In this document: one piece after another, positions 38,576-46,412 of the stretch
How the letters are laid out: each line of letters begins with the position of its first letter
Numbering within the stretch: the first letter of the stretch is position 1
NCBI GenBank assembly: GCA_036520835.1
Contig: DATDIX010000326.1
Location: 1-64,000, forward strand
DNA: 64,000 nucleotides
DNA from: VBAT01 sp036520835
GTDB taxonomy: Bacteria > Bacteroidota > Bacteroidia > Chitinophagales > Chitinophagaceae
Reading direction: 5' to 3'
Made by a program: the position numbers and the translations under genes
Notes under the pieces: generated by a model
What the model saw: only the letters and a program-made list of their open reading frames with translations
What the model was told of the DNA's origin: nothing
The model's database searches: none

Positions 38576-41116
38576 ATGAAGAAGTTCCTGCTTGTACTGA
38601 TTGCTTATTGCCAATTGCCTGTTGGGCATTCACAGGCTCCGCAAAGCTGGACATCTGCTGACATGTACCTGGCGCTTCGCAAGCTAAATGTGCTGGGTTC
38701 TGTATTGTATGTGGCAGCCCATCCTGATGACGAGAATACAAGACTGATCACCTATTTATCAAAAGACAAACTATATCGTGCCGGTTATTTATCCATGACA
38801 AGGGGTGATGGCGGGCAAAACCTGATCGGTGATGAGCAGGGGATCGAATTAGGATTGATCAGAACGCAGGAATTATTGTCAGCCCGTAGAATTGATGGAG
38901 GCGAACAATTCTTTACCCGTGCCTATGATTTTGGCTATTCAAAAACCCCTGAAGAAACTTTTTCCAAATGGGATAAAGAAAAAATATTGAGTGATGTGGT
39001 ATGGGTGATCCGGAAGTTTCAGCCTGATGTTGTTATTACCAGGTTCCCGCAAACAGGCGAAGGAGGACATGGACATCATACGGCTTCGGCTATTTTAGCG
39101 AATGAAGCATTCAGCGCCGCTGCTGATCCCACCCGTTTCCCGGAACAATTAAATTATGTGCAAACCTGGCAGGTAAAAAGGGTATTGTGGAATACATTCA
39201 ACTTTGGCGGCAATAACACTACCCGTGAAGACCAGTTTAAAATTGATGTAGGAGGTTATAATCCGCTGCTTGGTAAAAGCTATGGAGAAATAGCTGCTGA
39301 AAGCCGTAGCCAGCACAAGAGCCAGGGATTTGGCGTACCCGCTTCAAGGGGAGAAGCGCTGGAATATTTCAGGGCGACCAAAGGAGATCAGCCATTGAAC
39401 GACCTGATGGAAGGAGTAGAGTTAAGCTGGAAAAAAATAAACGGTGGACAAACGATCCAAACGATCATTGATAGCCTGGTATCTTCTTTTGATCTTTTTC
39501 ACCCGGAGAATTCGGTGCAGGGATTGGTAAGATTGTATAAAGCGATCAAAATATTACCGGAGGGTTATTGGAAAATGCAGAAGCTAAGAGAAGTGCAACA
39601 ACTGATCGCCCAATGCAGCGGCTTATTTATTGATGCCACAGCTTCCGAGCAATTTGCAGTGCAGACTGACTCAGTTCGTATCAATTTTTCATTTAACAAC
39701 CGCCTGGGAACTGAGGCAAGCCTACAGCGAGTAAGACTGGATGAGTTTGATACCACGATCAGCAGGACGCTTGAAAAGAACAGGAACCTCAATTTCTCCC
39801 AAACGATCTATGTGCCTGCCGATAAAAAGATAACACAGCCTTACTGGCTGGAGAACAAGATGGAAGAAGGGTATTTTAATGTGCCCGATAAACTGCAGAT
39901 CGGGCAACCCGATGTTGACCCGGCTTACGAGGCTCTTGTACAGGTAATAATTTTTGGGGAACGGTTCATCTTTGTAAGACCGGTAAAGTATAAGTTTACT
40001 GACCCGGTGAAGGGGGAGATTTATTGGCCGTTGGTAGTTATGCCATCATACACTCTAAAAGTTGATCCGGAATTTGCTGTTTGGAAGCAAAATAAAAATG
40101 AACCATATTTTGCTAGTTATGAAAAAAGATTTACTTCCTATAGACTTAATAATAGTATTCGTACTGTACAGGAACACAAAAACCCGGACGGCAAAACAAG
40201 AGGATATGAAAGCATTGATTCACTTATTTTGGGAAAGCAAATGCGAATTGTTGAAGTAAAGGAGCAAACTTTTTCTGGAGACCCAATGTATGATCTTAAA
40301 GACGGTAAGATGATGTTGTCGCCCCTGTTTCCAAGGAAATCAAAAGAATTTCTTGATAAAAACTCCAAGCAACCAGTATACGATGTGCTTTTCATAAAGC
40401 ACGATCACATTCCTGCGATTACCTATTTTAAACCTTCGAAGATAATTATAGAAGATATTCGTACTGCGATTCACAACAAAAAGATCGGCTACATCATCGG
40501 CGCCGGCGATAAAGTGCCCGAATCACTGGAGCAAATGGGTTATGAAGTAACGTTGCTGACGGATAAGGAGCTTTCAAGAAATAATCTCCAGCAGTTTGAT
40601 GCCATCATTACTGGTGTCAGGGCGCATAATACGAATGCCTGGATGAATAATCATTACGACAAACTGATGAAGTATGTGAATAATGGAGGCAACCTGATCG
40701 TGCAGTATAATACCAGCAGCAATATAGGTCCTGTAAGGGCTAAAATGGGCCCCTACAATTTTAATATATCCCGGACCAGGATAACGGATGAAAATGCACC
40801 TGTCACTTTTCTGAAGCCGGAGCATCCTGTATTTAATTTTCCGAACAAGATAACGCAGGAAGATTTTAAAGGATGGATACAGGAAAGAAGTATTTACCAT
40901 GCTGCTGCCTGGGACAGCACAAAGTTCGAAACTGTTTTATCCATGAATGATCCCGGCGAAAAACCGGATGCAGGCAGCCTGATCATTGCCAAGCATGGGA
41001 AAGGAGTTTTTGTTTATACAGGCATTGTTTTCTTCCGTGAGTTGCCGGCGGGTGTGCCCGGAGCATACAGGTTATTGGCAAATATTATTGCATTAAACAG
41101 GAAAAAAGGATTTTGA
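38576..41116 (+). CDS. Exported PIG-L family deacetylase with C-terminal GATase-like domain
   Basis: An 846-residue exported protein. A signal peptide (about 1-20, LPVGHSQ) is followed by a LmbE/PIG-L zinc deacetylase domain (about 38-260; YVAAHPDDENTRL with the HPDDE motif, and GHGHHTAS as second ligand set). A beta-rich middle (about 300-590) and a C-terminal GATase1-like domain (about 610-846; FDAIITGVRAHNTN, GGNLIVQYNTSSN) follow. PIG-L enzymes remove N-acetyl groups from sugars; the substrate here is unknown. ATG 38576 is chosen because the signal peptide starts there. A family-B palindrome begins at the base after its stop. The genes downstream encode two micro-membrane proteins and an Na+ symporter, suggesting uptake of the deacetylation product. 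Confidence 0.88.
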   Translation: MKKFLLVLIAYCQLPVGHSQAPQSWTSADMYLALRKLNVLGSVLYVAAHPDDENTRLITYLSKDKLYRAGYLSMTRGDGGQNLIGDEQGIELGLIRTQELLSARRIDGGEQFFTRAYDFGYSKTPEETFSKWDKEKILSDVVWVIRKFQPDVVITRFPQTGEGGHGHHTASAILANEAFSAAADPTRFPEQLNYVQTWQVKRVLWNTFNFGGNNTTREDQFKIDVGGYNPLLGKSYGEIAAESRSQHKSQGFGVPASRGEALEYFRATKGDQPLNDLMEGVELSWKKINGGQTIQTIIDSLVSSFDLFHPENSVQGLVRLYKAIKILPEGYWKMQKLREVQQLIAQCSGLFIDATASEQFAVQTDSVRINFSFNNRLGTEASLQRVRLDEFDTTISRTLEKNRNLNFSQTIYVPADKKITQPYWLENKMEEGYFNVPDKLQIGQPDVDPAYEALVQVIIFGERFIFVRPVKYKFTDPVKGEIYWPLVVMPSYTLKVDPEFAVWKQNKNEPYFASYEKRFTSYRLNNSIRTVQEHKNPDGKTRGYESIDSLILGKQMRIVEVKEQTFSGDPMYDLKDGKMMLSPLFPRKSKEFLDKNSKQPVYDVLFIKHDHIPAITYFKPSKIIIEDIRTAIHNKKIGYIIGAGDKVPESLEQMGYEVTLLTDKELSRNNLQQFDAIITGVRAHNTNAWMNNHYDKLMKYVNNGGNLIVQYNTSSNIGPVRAKMGPYNFNISRTRITDENAPVTFLKPEHPVFNFPNKITQEDFKGWIQERSIYHAAAWDSTKFETVLSMNDPGEKPDAGSLIIAKHGKGVFVYTGIVFFRELPAGVPGAYRLLANIIALNRKKGF

Positions 41117-41152
41117 CCTCACCCCAACCCAACCCCTCTCCAAAGGAGAGGG
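41117..41152 (-). repeat. Family-B palindrome abutting the PIG-L stop codon (copy B2)
   Basis: CCCTCTCC (41134-41141), AAA, GGAGAGGG (41145-41152), preceded by CCTCACCCCAACCCAA. This is the inverse of the unit inside ribD. It starts at the base after the TGA. Confidence 0.85.
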
Positions 41153-41188
41153 CATTGGGAGATACTGGATATTGAAACTATTTTTTAC

Positions 41189-41365
41189 ATGAGTACAGAG
41201 AAGAAACCAAATCTGCGACGGGGAGAGATGGCTTTTGTTTTTGCCATCCTGATGGGGCTGGCCCTCGGGATTTTAATAAAAAGAGTAAGACTCGGTATAT
41301 TATTAGGTTTGATATTAGGCGGAGCGATTGTGGCCCTTGGGTGGCTTCGCTCTACCCGTAAGTAA
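41189..41365 (+). CDS. Small two-helix membrane protein (58 aa)
   Basis: ATG 41189 to TAA 41363-41365 encodes 58 residues: a charged cytoplasmic N-terminus (MSTEKKPNLRRGEM), a first helix (FVFAILMGLALGILI), a short KRVR turn and a second Gly-rich helix (LGILLGLILGGAIVALGWL). It lies between the PIG-L gene and a 41-residue ORF in a same-strand row. The function is unknown. Conserved placement before an SSS symporter in relatives would confirm it. Confidence 0.65.
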   Translation: MSTEKKPNLRRGEMAFVFAILMGLALGILIKRVRLGILLGLILGGAIVALGWLRSTRK

Positions 41366-41371
41366 AATTAT

Positions 41372-41497
41372 ATGCAGACCCAGGATAACGATAAAGCGCC
41401 ATTGTTCAAAAACTGGAATTACTGGTATGTGCTGGTCATCCTGTTCCTTGTTATACTGATCATTTTGTTTTCATTGTTCACGAAACGATTTGCATGA
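41372..41497 (+). CDS. Single-helix micro-protein preceding the symporter (41 aa)
   Basis: ATG 41372 to TGA 41495-41497 encodes 41 residues: an acidic N-terminus, an aromatic belt (FKNWNYWYV) and one long hydrophobic helix (LVILFLVILIILFSLF) ending KRFA. It begins 6 bp after the preceding small gene and its stop overlaps the symporter ATG (ATGA), so translation is coupled. It may be a small accessory subunit of the transporter; this is inference from position. Confidence 0.65.
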   Translation: MQTQDNDKAPLFKNWNYWYVLVILFLVILIILFSLFTKRFA

Positions 41498-43236
41498 GCC
41501 AGCTCGATTGGATAATACTGGTTGTAACATTGCTTGGCATTATTGCGTACGGTTTGTATAAAAGCCGTGTGTCCCATAATCTTGATGGTTATTTTCTCAG
41601 CAACCGGAGCATGCCCTGGGGAATAGTGTTGCTGAGCATCATGGGCACCCAGGCCAGCGCCATTACTTTTCTTTCAGCGCCGGGACAAGCCTATACGGAT
41701 GGTATGCGCTTTGTTCAATACTATTTTGGCATCCCGTTAGCTACCGTTGTTATCTGCGTATTCTTTGTTCCCATTTTCAGCAAACTGAAAGTATATACGG
41801 CTTACGAATTTTTAGAGAATAGGTTTGATGGCAAAACAAGAACGCTGACCTCCTTTTTATTTTTGCTGCAAAGAGGATTATCCACCGGTATCAGTGTATT
41901 TGCTCCTTCTATCATTCTTTCTTCCTTACTGGACTGGAATATTTACTGGACAAACCTATTCATGGGCGGACTGCTTATAATTTATACAATGACGGGTGGA
42001 GCAAAAGCAGTGGCCTATACCCAGCAACTCCAGCTTATTGTCATCTTTATCGGGATGTTCCTAGCTGCCTATATGGTAGTAAATATGCTGCCGGCCAATA
42101 TTGGATTTACAGAAGCCCTGCAGGTAAGCGGGAAACTTGGCAAACTGAATGTGATCACCACGGGTATTACGGAAAAAGGATTTAACTGGAGCGACCAGTA
42201 CAATTTGCTGAGTGGAATTATCGGAGGTTTCTTTTTGGCACTCTCTTATTTCGGGGCCGATCAGAGCCAGGTAGGAAGATACCTTACGGCAAAGAATATA
42301 AAGGAAAGCCGTATGGGTTTACTGATGAATGGCTTTGTAAAAGTACCGATGCAATTCCTCATCCTGCTCGTAGGTGTATTGGTATTTACTTTTTACCAGT
42401 TCAATAATGCGCCGGTCTTTTTTAATGATGTGCAGGTAAAAAAACTGGAGCAGTCAGTTTACAAAGACTCTTTTTTATTGGTGCAGCGGCAATATGATGC
42501 TATTGCCCTGGAAAAAAAGCAATTCATTTCTTCGTTCACCAAAGTAATGGATGAGGGAACGAAGGAAGATATTGATAAAAGTACGGTGGCGTTGCAATCG
42601 TTGCAGAAGCGGTCGGATAGCCTGAGAAAAAAGGTGAAAGACTGGATAGACTCAAAACAGGTAGGGGGCGATGGCAATGATACCAATTATATTTTTCTCC
42701 GGTTCGTAGTGGATCATTTACCGGAAGGATTAGTAGGCCTGCTGATCGCCATCATTTTCCTGGCATCATGGGGAAGCATTGCAGCCGCTATCAATTCACT
42801 GGCCTCCTGTTCAATGGTTGATTTTCACCGGCGTTTCAGCAAAACGAAGGAAAGCGGTGAGGACGAATACCGGCTATCAAAAAAATATACATTGATGTGG
42901 GGTGTCTTCTGTATTGTAGTGGCGATGTTCACTTATAATATAGGCAACAGCCTTATCGAAGCAGTGAATATACTTGGCTCCCTGTTTTATGGAGTGATAC
43001 TTGGTGTATTCCTGGTTGCTTTCTTTTTTAAAGGTGTCAGAAGCGGTAATGCAGTTTTCTGGGGAGCCGTACTGGCAGAGCTGCTTGTATTGACAGTATT
43101 CATTCTTACCAAAACAAACCCGCCTGTTTTGAAAATGGGATTCCTGTGGCTAAACCCCATCGGTGCATTTGGTGTTATCTTCTTCAGTCTTTTATTAAAC
43201 AAGTTTATACCCAAAAAAGGAATAGCTCCGCATTAA
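41494..43236 (+). CDS. Sodium:solute symporter (SSS family)
   Basis: A 580-residue inner-membrane Na+-coupled transporter with about 13 helices. SSS hallmarks are SRVSHNLDGYFLSNRSMPWG (about 24-43), GTQASAITFLSAPGQAYTDG, TGGAKAVAYTQQLQ (about 169-182) and the Na+/substrate region GADQSQVGRYL. A hydrophilic, coiled-coil-like insertion of about 90 residues (about 310-400; LEQSVYKDSFLLVQRQYDAI, LQSLQKRSDSLRKKVKDW) lies in the middle of the helix bundle. The solute is unknown; operon context with a PIG-L deacetylase suggests a sugar or amino sugar. Its stop codon lies in the loop of a terminator hairpin. Confidence 0.9.
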   Translation: MSQLDWIILVVTLLGIIAYGLYKSRVSHNLDGYFLSNRSMPWGIVLLSIMGTQASAITFLSAPGQAYTDGMRFVQYYFGIPLATVVICVFFVPIFSKLKVYTAYEFLENRFDGKTRTLTSFLFLLQRGLSTGISVFAPSIILSSLLDWNIYWTNLFMGGLLIIYTMTGGAKAVAYTQQLQLIVIFIGMFLAAYMVVNMLPANIGFTEALQVSGKLGKLNVITTGITEKGFNWSDQYNLLSGIIGGFFLALSYFGADQSQVGRYLTAKNIKESRMGLLMNGFVKVPMQFLILLVGVLVFTFYQFNNAPVFFNDVQVKKLEQSVYKDSFLLVQRQYDAIALEKKQFISSFTKVMDEGTKEDIDKSTVALQSLQKRSDSLRKKVKDWIDSKQVGGDGNDTNYIFLRFVVDHLPEGLVGLLIAIIFLASWGSIAAAINSLASCSMVDFHRRFSKTKESGEDEYRLSKKYTLMWGVFCIVVAMFTYNIGNSLIEAVNILGSLFYGVILGVFLVAFFFKGVRSGNAVFWGAVLAELLVLTVFILTKTNPPVLKMGFLWLNPIGAFGVIFFSLLLNKFIPKKGIAPH

Positions 43237-43248
43237 CGGAGCTATTTC
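43221..43248 (+). terminator. Terminator enclosing the symporter stop codon
   Basis: AATAGCTCCG (43221-43230), loop CATTAA, CGGAGCTATT (43237-43246) is a perfect 10-bp stem. The TAA stop (43234-43236) is inside the loop, so the last codons form the left arm. Confidence 0.75.
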
Positions 43249-43303
43249 AAATACTATATTTTCTTCGAAAGCCACCTTGGGGAGTTTTGAAGAATGCCTG
43301 TTT

Positions 43304-44143
43304 TTATTTTAAGGTTGCCAGCAATTTGTCATTCAGTTTTACATAGTCATCATTCTTGGCTTCGATAGCCAGTTCCTTTGAACGGGTTGCTGTTGTTTTT
43401 GCTTCTGCCTTTTTTCCCAATTTTGCCAGGCAATTAGCCATTTGATGTTGTACCCAGTATGCTTTTGGATTTTCTTCAGCGGCTTTATTGAACCAGGTAA
43501 GCGCCTGGTTAAGGTCTTTACCATTGTCCATATAATACATAGCTGCCTGGAAGTAAGGTGGTTTTTCTGTTTTCATGGCAGCGTTAATGCTTGCCATCAC
43601 CTTAGTGTCAATGTCTGTAGCTATGGGTAATACGACTGCTGATTTTTCCCATGCAAGGTGCAACTCGCAACTGGCGGGTTTGATATCGGTGAACTGTATG
43701 GTAAAAGATTCTGCGGATTCCTTTGTCTTTTTAACGGGTACTGTTACTCTTACAACATCCTGCTCGACTTTATAGGCCGTGGGGCTTGTTACATCAGTTT
43801 GTTTGCTGATAATAATGACCCAGTTACTTTTGTCAGGAATAGTAAGAAGACCATATTTACCGGCCGGGACCTTTGTGCCGCCAATAGTTACTTCATCACC
43901 GAAAGTGATAGTCGTAGCGCTGTTGGCTCCTGTGCGCCATACTTTGCCATAAGGTACCACATCCCCAAATATCTTTCTTCCTTTTACTCCGGGTCTTGAA
44001 TAGGATAATTCAATTGATGACAGGCCAAAGTCCTGTTTAACGGTTTGTGTCGGGCTGGGCGCCGGGGTCTTTAACTGTGCATCAGCGACAAAAAAGAAAA
44101 CGGCAGCAATGACTGCGAACAATATTTTTTTCATACCAAACAT
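43304..44143 (-). CDS. Exported DUF2911 protein with TPR-like tail
   Basis: A 279-residue exported protein. A signal peptide (about 1-22, FFVADAQ) precedes a DUF2911 beta domain at about 35-180 (SPTQTVKQDFGLSSIELSYS, GRKIFGDVVPYGKVWRTGAN, TFGDEVTIGGTKVPAGKYGL). The C-terminal helices (about 195-279) contain a tetratricopeptide-like repeat (LNQALTWFNKAAEENPKAYW). The family is common in Bacteroidota and of unknown function. The start at 44143 follows a -7 box by 14 bp; ATG 44134 is an equally possible start. Confidence 0.88.
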   Translation of the reverse strand: MFGMKKILFAVIAAVFFFVADAQLKTPAPSPTQTVKQDFGLSSIELSYSRPGVKGRKIFGDVVPYGKVWRTGANSATTITFGDEVTIGGTKVPAGKYGLLTIPDKSNWVIIISKQTDVTSPTAYKVEQDVVRVTVPVKKTKESAESFTIQFTDIKPASCELHLAWEKSAVVLPIATDIDTKVMASINAAMKTEKPPYFQAAMYYMDNGKDLNQALTWFNKAAEENPKAYWVQHQMANCLAKLGKKAEAKTTATRSKELAIEAKNDDYVKLNDKLLATLK

Positions 44144-44157
44144 GTTTTTATGAGGAG

Positions 44158-44165
44158 CAAAGGTA
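44158..44165 (-). promoter_or_regulatory. -7 promoter box of the DUF2911 gene (TACCTTTG)
   Basis: Exact TAnnTTTG on the minus strand, 14 bp before ATG 44143. A leader shorter than about 10 nt is predicted. Confidence 0.55.
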
Positions 44166-44236
44166 GGGAATGGTGCAGGAAGTTACATGAACAAAACTTT
44201 ACGATTATTTCGCCGGCCAGGGAACAGGAATGCCGG

Positions 44237-45700
44237 TTAGTCAGTTTTGATAAAAGGAACTTTAACTATAGTTCTTTTCCCTTTTTTGGCCTTGCGTTTC
44301 CATTTAGGGCCTTCTTTTACGAGGCGGATAGCTTCTTTATCGCATTTGTCGCAGAGAGATTTTTCTACACGTATATTGACCGGGTCGCCATTTTTGTTTA
44401 CCTCGAAAGATAATTCCACCATATCGCTGCCCTGGTTTTTCTTGATATCAAAGTTCTCCGTATTCAGGTTGTTGATCAGGTAGGTATCGTAGTAAGCCCA
44501 TCCGTCTATAGGTTCCGGCTCTTCAAGCGTCAGGTTGCCATCACGGGAACGGGCGGCATAATTACGCTTGACTGTATCAACAATTTTTGCCGGCATACTT
44601 TTGTCTTCCTGCAGCATTATTTGGTTGGTATTTAAGTCGCTGCGCAACCGTATTTTATTGTTTTCAAAGCCAATGGCCTTAAGCTGTACATCCATCACTG
44701 TATCTCCTGATATCAATGTGAAATTTCCTTTGGCATCGGTGTAAGTGCCTACATTATCCGTTGTATTGGATACATTGGTAAAAGGTAAAGGGTTATTGTG
44801 AGGGTCTGTCACTTTCCCACGGAAAATATTGGGCGCATTGTTACGATAAAGGCTCTTGTTGTCTTGTTTGGCAGTAACTCCGGCCACATTGTTATTATCA
44901 ACATAGCCCTGGATGCCCTGCGCCATCACGGCCTGCTTCTCCGGCTCAGTCCTGGTTTTAAAAGCAGGATTCTTTTCCTTGTCACTGTCTTTTGCAACAA
45001 TTTTATCGTCCGAAGCGGTATTGTTTTCAGCAGCCTTATTTTCGGTCGCCTTATAGTAGCCTTCATTTATTGTTGGCGAGGCGGGAGTAGATGTAAGGCC
45101 GGGTGTAATGATAACAAGATCATCTTTTCCTTCCTTTGCTTTTTCTTCTTTATTTGTTTTTGAGATGTCGCTTGCAGAAGTTGAAACGTCAAAACCGGCT
45201 GTACCGTTATTAGCTGTGGATCCGGTCACGGAAGTAATAACAGGAGAAGAAACTGAAGGAGCACTGCCGGTATCATGTGACTGCGGAGCTGTAGCCGCCT
45301 GTTCAGTTGCTTTTACTACAGCGTTATTTTCTTTTTGCGGCGCCTGTGCTATATTGGTTGCTGACTTATTAAAAAGGAACTGGTAAGAAAGCAATCCTGC
45401 GCCGGCAAGGAAAATGATCACGGCTGCGGCCCTCAGCCATGGGAATGACGACCTGCCGCCGCCGTGCATGGGGATCACCTTAGTTTCTCCCGTCTTTTCA
45501 GCTAATCTTTTTTTTAGCTCAACTATATCAGTTTTTATATTTACTCCCTCAACAGCATAACCTTCCAGTGCATCTGCCAAAAAAGGATCATCCAGCGCTG
45601 CTTTTTCCATGGCATGCATTTCTTTGGAGGATAGCAACCCCTGGTGATATTTTTCAATATCAGCGGCGGTAAATGTTTGTATGTTGTTATTGTCTGCCAT
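44237..45700 (-). CDS. Membrane partner of the sigma factor with CarboxypepD_reg and TonB-C domains
   Basis: A 487-residue single-pass membrane protein. A cytoplasmic N-terminus (about 1-85; FTAADIEKYHQGLLSSKEMHA, FLADALEGYAVEG) resembles anti-sigma zones. One transmembrane helix (about 90-108, AAAVIIFLAGAGLLSYQF) and a long Ala/Ser/Thr/Asn-rich periplasmic linker (about 110-290) follow. A CarboxypepD_reg-like domain (about 293-372; FRGKVTDPHNNPLPFTNVSN) and a TonB C-terminal-like domain (about 400-487; VELSFEVNKNGDPVNIRVEK, DKEAIRLVKEGPKW) complete it. It lies 30 bp after the sigma gene, suggesting a sigma/anti-sigma pair, but the TonB end is unusual for an anti-sigma factor. Confidence 0.8.
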   Translation of the reverse strand: MADNNNIQTFTAADIEKYHQGLLSSKEMHAMEKAALDDPFLADALEGYAVEGVNIKTDIVELKKRLAEKTGETKVIPMHGGGRSSFPWLRAAAVIIFLAGAGLLSYQFLFNKSATNIAQAPQKENNAVVKATEQAATAPQSHDTGSAPSVSSPVITSVTGSTANNGTAGFDVSTSASDISKTNKEEKAKEGKDDLVIITPGLTSTPASPTINEGYYKATENKAAENNTASDDKIVAKDSDKEKNPAFKTRTEPEKQAVMAQGIQGYVDNNNVAGVTAKQDNKSLYRNNAPNIFRGKVTDPHNNPLPFTNVSNTTDNVGTYTDAKGNFTLISGDTVMDVQLKAIGFENNKIRLRSDLNTNQIMLQEDKSMPAKIVDTVKRNYAARSRDGNLTLEEPEPIDGWAYYDTYLINNLNTENFDIKKNQGSDMVELSFEVNKNGDPVNIRVEKSLCDKCDKEAIRLVKEGPKWKRKAKKGKRTIVKVPFIKTD

Positions 45701-45730
45701 TGGGCGGATACAAAGTTCTTATTTTTATTT

Positions 45731-46330
45731 TCAATCCTTAAATTCCGATTTCTTAGTTTCCATTTCGTTCTTTTCCATACAGATCTTCAGGTTCCTTCTG
45801 CCATTCTGTATAAAACTCCTGACCTGGTTCCATTCCTGCCCGGTTATTTCCACTATCTCATTATAGCATTTTCCTTCCAGGTAGAACAGTCTTATCGCTT
45901 CCTGTTGTTCTGGTGTCAGGGTACCGAGGCAGTATTCCAGTTTTTGAAAATTCTCCTCTTTTTCGAGCACACCATTCAGATGCACATTTTCTTCATTTTG
46001 CACAAGTTCTGTTTTGAACTCTACGGTTTTCAGGTTTTTAGGTGTCCGTAACTGCATCAGGCAGTGGTTTTTAGCCACCATGTGCAGCCAGCCTTTGAAG
46101 TTATCCACCTCGTGTTTTTTCAGCTTAACCACCAGTTCCTCAAATATCTGTATCACACTGTCTTTGGCGGCTTCAGGCTCTTTAAAATACTTCAGGCAAA
46201 CACCATAAACGAGTTCCATATAGCGCTGGTACAGTTCGCCGAGCACCGCCATATCCCCCGATCCTTTATAAAGAACAACCAGTTCTTTATCGGTTAGTGT
46301 GTTGTGTGATATATTTTTTAAAAAAGCCAC
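45731..46330 (-). CDS. ECF-type sigma-70 family RNA polymerase sigma factor
   Basis: A 199-residue sigma factor. Region 2 includes LGELYQRYMELVYGVCLKYF and FKGWLHMVAKNHCLMQLR. Region 4 has LTPEQQEAIRLFYLEGKCY with the helix-turn-helix YNEIVEITGQEWNQVRSFIQNGRRNL. I propose the GTG at 46330 because the ORF extension to 46375 would add a hydrophobic leader (FYLLFLIPVAFL) out of place in a sigma factor; this is uncertain. It is co-directional with its membrane partner, 30 bp downstream, and divergent from the VWA gene, a possible target. Confidence 0.85.
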   Translation of the reverse strand: MAFLKNISHNTLTDKELVVLYKGSGDMAVLGELYQRYMELVYGVCLKYFKEPEAAKDSVIQIFEELVVKLKKHEVDNFKGWLHMVAKNHCLMQLRTPKNLKTVEFKTELVQNEENVHLNGVLEKEENFQKLEYCLGTLTPEQQEAIRLFYLEGKCYNEIVEITGQEWNQVRSFIQNGRRNLKICMEKNEMETKKSEFKD

Positions 46331-46412
46331 CGGGATTAAAAATAGTAAATAAAAAATTGACTGGTGTTTATGCAATTGCTAAAAAAAGCTCATCTGTCCT
46401 GGAAACACCTTT

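Noticed and set aside
46331..46375. Longer start of the sigma factor at ATG 46375
   Set aside because: It would add a hydrophobic leader that sigma factors lack. GTG 46330 fits the family start better, although this remains unproven.
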